Shown here: piece after piece, positions 6,652 through 9,541 of the stretch | Layout: every line of letters starts with the position of its first letter | Position numbering within the stretch: the first letter of the stretch is position 1 | DNA from: Pseudomonadota bacterium | GTDB taxonomy: Bacteria; Pseudomonadota; Alphaproteobacteria; Sphingomonadales; Sphingomonadaceae | Reading direction: 5' to 3' | Assembly (NCBI GenBank): GCA_023390415.1 | Contig: JAEWCW010000095.1 | Coordinates: 1 to 9,541, forward strand | DNA: 9,541 bases | Notes under the pieces: model-generated | Told to the model about the DNA's origin: nothing | The model's input: only the letters and a program-made list of their open reading frames with translations | Database searches by the model: none | Position numbers and translations under genes: made by a program

Positions 6652-9541
6652 GCCCGCGCGTTGACGAAGAAGGTCCGGCCGCGGAGGTCGTAACCCGAAT
6701 AGAGCGGCGCGTTGCCGATCTGGTTCGTGTATTCGGCCGAGATGGTCGGCGGCGTCTCGTTGAAGATGTTCCGGACGCCGAGAGTGAGGCCGTAGCGCTC
6801 CGTCTCGTACCGGATCGACGCCGTGTGCAGGAAGTAGTCGCGGGTCCGAAGGTCGTAGACGTTCGGGTCGTAGCCGAGCGGCTCCGCATAATCCTGCGAG
6901 TCGGTCGAATCGACCCACTCCATGCCCCAGCGCAGGTTCCACGGACCCCAGCTGTAGGCCGCGTCGAACGTACCGGTCCACTCCGGGTTGTTGATCAGAC
7001 CGATCACGTCCAGCGGAGTCTGGGTCGGGAAGGTCCGGTTGTAGCGCTCCAGGAACTGCGTCATCTGCGCGCCGAGCCGGAGACGGCCCGGGCCGAGGTC
7101 GCGGGCATAACGGAGCGTGTAGTCGATACCCTCGACCTTGGCGTCCGAGATGTTCACGAAGCTCTGGATGACGGTCAGGTTGCCGGTGCCCGGGCCGGTG
7201 TACGGCGTACGGGTGATCAGACCGCTGTCGCAGGTGGTCCGCTCCGGGTTGGCGTAGCACTGCGAGAGCACCTGCGATGCGCTGAGCTGCGCGACGCCGT
7301 TCTCGACCTTCACGTTGAAGTAGTCGACCGCAACCGAGAGCGTTCCGAAGGCCGGACCGAAGCGCGGCTGGAGAACCACGCCGAAGGTCAGGTTGTCGGA
7401 CGTCTCGGCCTCGAGGCCGGCAGCCGCGCCGCCGAGACCGATCACCGTGATGCTGCTGTTCTGGCGGAAATCGGCCGGGAGGCCTTCCGAGATGCAGCGG
7501 TCGCGGATCAGCGGGTTGGTGACGGCCGCGAGGTCGTTACACGGATCGCCCTGGTTCGAGAGGAAGCCCGAGGTCGCGCCGAGGAACTGCTCGTACAGCG
7601 CCGGGGCGCGATACGAGGTGCCGTAGCTGCCGCGGAACGAGATCTCGCGGATCGGCGACAGAAGCGCGCCGATCTTCCAGGTCTCCTGGCCGCCGTAGGA
7701 CTCATACTCGGTGTAGCGGGCCGAGCCGTTGATCGTGAACTCGTGAATGAACGAGTTGCGGATCACCGGGATCTCGACTTCGCCGAAGACTTCCCAGACC
7801 GAGTCGGAACCGCGGGTGATGGTCGACGAGGTGAAGCCGTGGAGGTTGCCGCGCTGGCTGTCCTCGGCGGGCGTGTCGTCGATGCTCGAATCGCGATACT
7901 CGACGCCGATGGCGGCCTGCAGCTCACCCGCCGGGAGGCGGATGATCGGACCGTCGACCGTGAAGTTCGCGGTGAACTCGCGGAAGGCGGTGTGGCCGGT
8001 CACCGGAGCGGTGACATAGTCAAACCAGGAGCCGCGCAGGTTCTCGCCGCCATTGACGATCGCCGGGGTCAGCGCCGGAGCAGCGACGCAGCCGCCGATC
8101 GGGTTACGGCAGCTGAACGAGCCGTTGGCGTTCTGGACGACGTCGAGCGACTGCGCCAGGCGATCCGACAGGATCAGATCGGTGGTGTAGTCCGAGTCCG
8201 ACCAAGTCTTGCCGACGAAGGCGTCGTAACGCCAGCCGTCGAGCAGGAAGTCGCCGCGCATGCCGCCGTTGAGGCGGACGAAGTCGACCGTCTGGTAGTT
8301 GTCGTAATTGCCATAGTCCGCGAACACACGGATGCCGACCGGCGGGTTGCCGCCCGTGGCACCGAGGAACGGGGTCGCGTAGCGCAGCGAGGCCGGAATC
8401 AGCGGGCTGCCGAACACGTAGTCGAGCGTGAACTGGCGATGGCCGACCTGACGCGAGTTGCGGCGGTTGACGAGCAGGCTCGAGTAGATCTCTGCATTGC
8501 CGAGGATGCCCGCATCGTAGGTGACCTGACCGTAACCGGTGTAGATCTCCGCACCCGAGAGGACGTCCTCGTTCAGCATCGCACCCGCGAAAGTGTCGCG
8601 GATGTTGGTGCTGAGCGCACCGCCGCCGACGCACTCATAGCCCGGAACCGCGCCGCCGGCGCCCGCGAGCGGACGGAAGCGGTTGCAGACGCCGGTGTAG
8701 CCCGCGGGCACCCCGGGGGCGAGGACGACGGTGCTGCCGGCCTGGTTCGGCGTGCCGATCGTGTTGACGGTGACGCCGCCATTCTCGAGCGGGAAGCACT
8801 GGACCTCGCCGGTGCGCGGATTGATGAAATCGTCCGCGCCGAAATCGGTGCCGTCGGTGCCGTAGCGGCCGGTCGGGCAACGCGCCCAATCGAGATCGCC
8901 GACGGTGATGCGGTCACGCTTGAAGTACTCGAGCGAGCCCGAGACGTTGAAGCGGTTGGCCGAGAAGCCGCCGGTGATCGAGCCGCGATACGACGAGCCG
9001 GCGCCGTGGCCCGGAGCGTTGACCTGGCCCTCGACGGTGAGGCCCTGGACGCGCGGACGGGTGACGATGTTGATGACGCCCGCGATCGCGTCCGAACCGT
9101 AGATCGAGGAGGCGCCGGTGTTCAGCACCTCGACGCGATCGATCATCGCGTTCGGAAGGACGTTGAGGTCGGCCGAGCCGACCGAACCGCGCGAACCGGC
9201 CGGAGCGACGCGGCGGCCGTTCAGCAGGACGAGCGTGCGGGTGGTGCCGAGGCCGCGCAGCGAGACGGTGTTCACGCCCGGGCCGCCGGCGACGACAAAG
9301 CCGCCGTAAGCGTCGTTGATCTGCGAGGTGCCGCCGGTGACGGCGGTGCTCTGCAGGATCTCCGCGGTCGAGTTGAAGCCCGCCTGGGTCGCCTCGCCAC
9401 GCGTGATCAGCTGGATCGAGTCCGGCGTGTTGAACTGGTTGCGGCGAATGCGCGAGCCGACGACGAGGATGGCGTCGCCGCCGCTCGAAGCCTGCGTGCC
9501 CGGAGCGGCCAGCTGGCCCTGCTCGTCGGTCGGGCAGTTGG
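6642..9541 (-). CDS. TonB-dependent outer-membrane receptor (N-terminus beyond window)
   Basis: The frame is open from the window edge to the TGA at 6642-6644, giving about 966 codons. The signal peptide and true start lie outside. The first visible residues run into DAILVVGSRIRRNQF, a TonB-box/plug-start type segment. The plug continues with NTVSLRGLGTTRTLVLLNGRRV and RVEVLNTGASSIYGSDAIAG, then VINIVTR near 9055, where the plug ends. The remainder is an Asn/Thr/Tyr/Gly-rich beta-barrel ending in FFVNARASF, with the C-terminal Phe expected of outer-membrane barrels. TonB-dependent receptors import large or scarce substrates (siderophores, vitamin B12, oligosaccharides, others) using ExbB-ExbD-TonB energy. 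The substrate here cannot be inferred. Ten barrel cysteines fall in five close pairs. The GTG at 9275 is internal (middle of the plug), not the start. No pathway neighbours are visible. Confidence 0.93.
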   Translation of the reverse strand, partial: NCPTDEQGQLAAPGTQASSGGDAILVVGSRIRRNQFNTPDSIQLITRGEATQAGFNSTAEILQSTAVTGGTSQINDAYGGFVVAGGPGVNTVSLRGLGTTRTLVLLNGRRVAPAGSRGSVGSADLNVLPNAMIDRVEVLNTGASSIYGSDAIAGVINIVTRPRVQGLTVEGQVNAPGHGAGSSYRGSITGGFSANRFNVSGSLEYFKRDRITVGDLDWARCPTGRYGTDGTDFGADDFINPRTGEVQCFPLENGGVTVNTIGTPNQAGSTVVLAPGVPAGYTGVCNRFRPLAGAGGAVPGYECVGGGALSTNIRDTFAGAMLNEDVLSGAEIYTGYGQVTYDAGILGNAEIYSSLLVNRRNSRQVGHRQFTLDYVFGSPLIPASLRYATPFLGATGGNPPVGIRVFADYGNYDNYQTVDFVRLNGGMRGDFLLDGWRYDAFVGKTWSDSDYTTDLILSDRLAQSLDVVQNANGSFSCRNPIGGCVAAPALTPAIVNGGENLRGSWFDYVTAPVTGHTAFREFTANFTVDGPIIRLPAGELQAAIGVEYRDSSIDDTPAEDSQRGNLHGFTSSTITRGSDSVWEVFGEVEIPVIRNSFIHEFTINGSARYTEYESYGGQETWKIGALLSPIREISFRGSYGTSYRAPALYEQFLGATSGFLSNQGDPCNDLAAVTNPLIRDRCISEGLPADFRQNSSITVIGLGGAAAGLEAETSDNLTFGVVLQPRFGPAFGTLSVAVDYFNVKVENGVAQLSASQVLSQCYANPERTTCDSGLITRTPYTGPGTGNLTVIQSFVNISDAKVEGIDYTLRYARDLGPGRLRLGAQMTQFLERYNRTFPTQTPLDVIGLINNPEWTGTFDAAYSWGPWNLRWGMEWVDSTDSQDYAEPLGYDPNVYDLRTRDYFLHTASIRYETERYGLTLGVRNIFNETPPTISAEYTNQIGNAPLYSGYDLRGRTFFVNARASF

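Noticed and set aside
6433..7260. Minus-strand open frame overlapping the receptor C-terminus and reaching into mfd
   Set aside because: It is a frame-shifted reading of the receptor gene (Arg/Pro/Gly-rich), crosses the strong terminator, and has no family resemblance.
9273..9275. GTG as the receptor start codon
   Set aside because: It lies inside the plug motif (V-N-T-V-S-L-R-G). The frame continues upstream without a stop to the window edge and encodes further plug sequence, so the true start is outside.
1..9541. CRISPR array, tRNA/rRNA genes, insertion sequence, prophage or defence genes
   Set aside because: No regularly spaced repeats, no tRNA- or rRNA-like sequence, no transposase or integrase motifs, and no terminal inverted repeats were seen. 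The window is fully accounted for by ordinary coding regions and short spacers.

Overview
The base composition is high-GC with a strong third-codon-position G/C bias. The gene set (recG divergent from sdhE–mfd, plus a large Asn/Thr/Tyr-rich TonB-dependent receptor with paired cysteines) suggests an alphaproteobacterium, most likely a sphingomonad (order Sphingomonadales). The taxonomic call is inference from protein character and gene order, not from a marker gene.

Layout. The window opens with the last 22 codons of an unidentified + strand gene (stop at 69-71). It converges on a minus-strand pair made of recG (2667 to 610) and, 17 bp downstream, a small Ala/Pro-linker lipoprotein gene resembling DUF3828 (593 to 84). 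A 135-bp divergent intergenic region (2668-2802) separates recG from a + strand pair: sdhE (2803-3069) and mfd (3070-6528), whose GTG start abuts the sdhE stop codon. This spacer holds a 29-bp interrupted palindrome of the dispersed-repeat kind, a possible recG promoter overlapping it, and one GANTC site. A 113-bp convergent intergenic region (6529-6641) carries a very strong bidirectional terminator flanked by three more hairpins. The rest of the window (6642 to the end) is a minus-strand TonB-dependent outer-membrane receptor that is open at the window edge and so lacks its N-terminus.

How the genes relate. RecG (fork and junction remodelling) and Mfd (transcription-repair coupling) are related superfamily 2 double-stranded DNA translocases sharing the helicase motifs and a TRG-type motif. 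SdhE, the flavinylation factor for succinate dehydrogenase, sits between them and is probably co-transcribed with mfd without an obvious shared role. The receptor belongs to a separate transcription unit.

I found no convincing evidence of an undescribed system. The coding content is housekeeping plus one outer-membrane receptor. The points most worth a second look are the palindrome in the recG/sdhE spacer with a possibly leaderless recG start, the cluster of hairpins between mfd and the receptor, the zero-gap GTG start of mfd, and the cysteine pairs in the receptor barrel.
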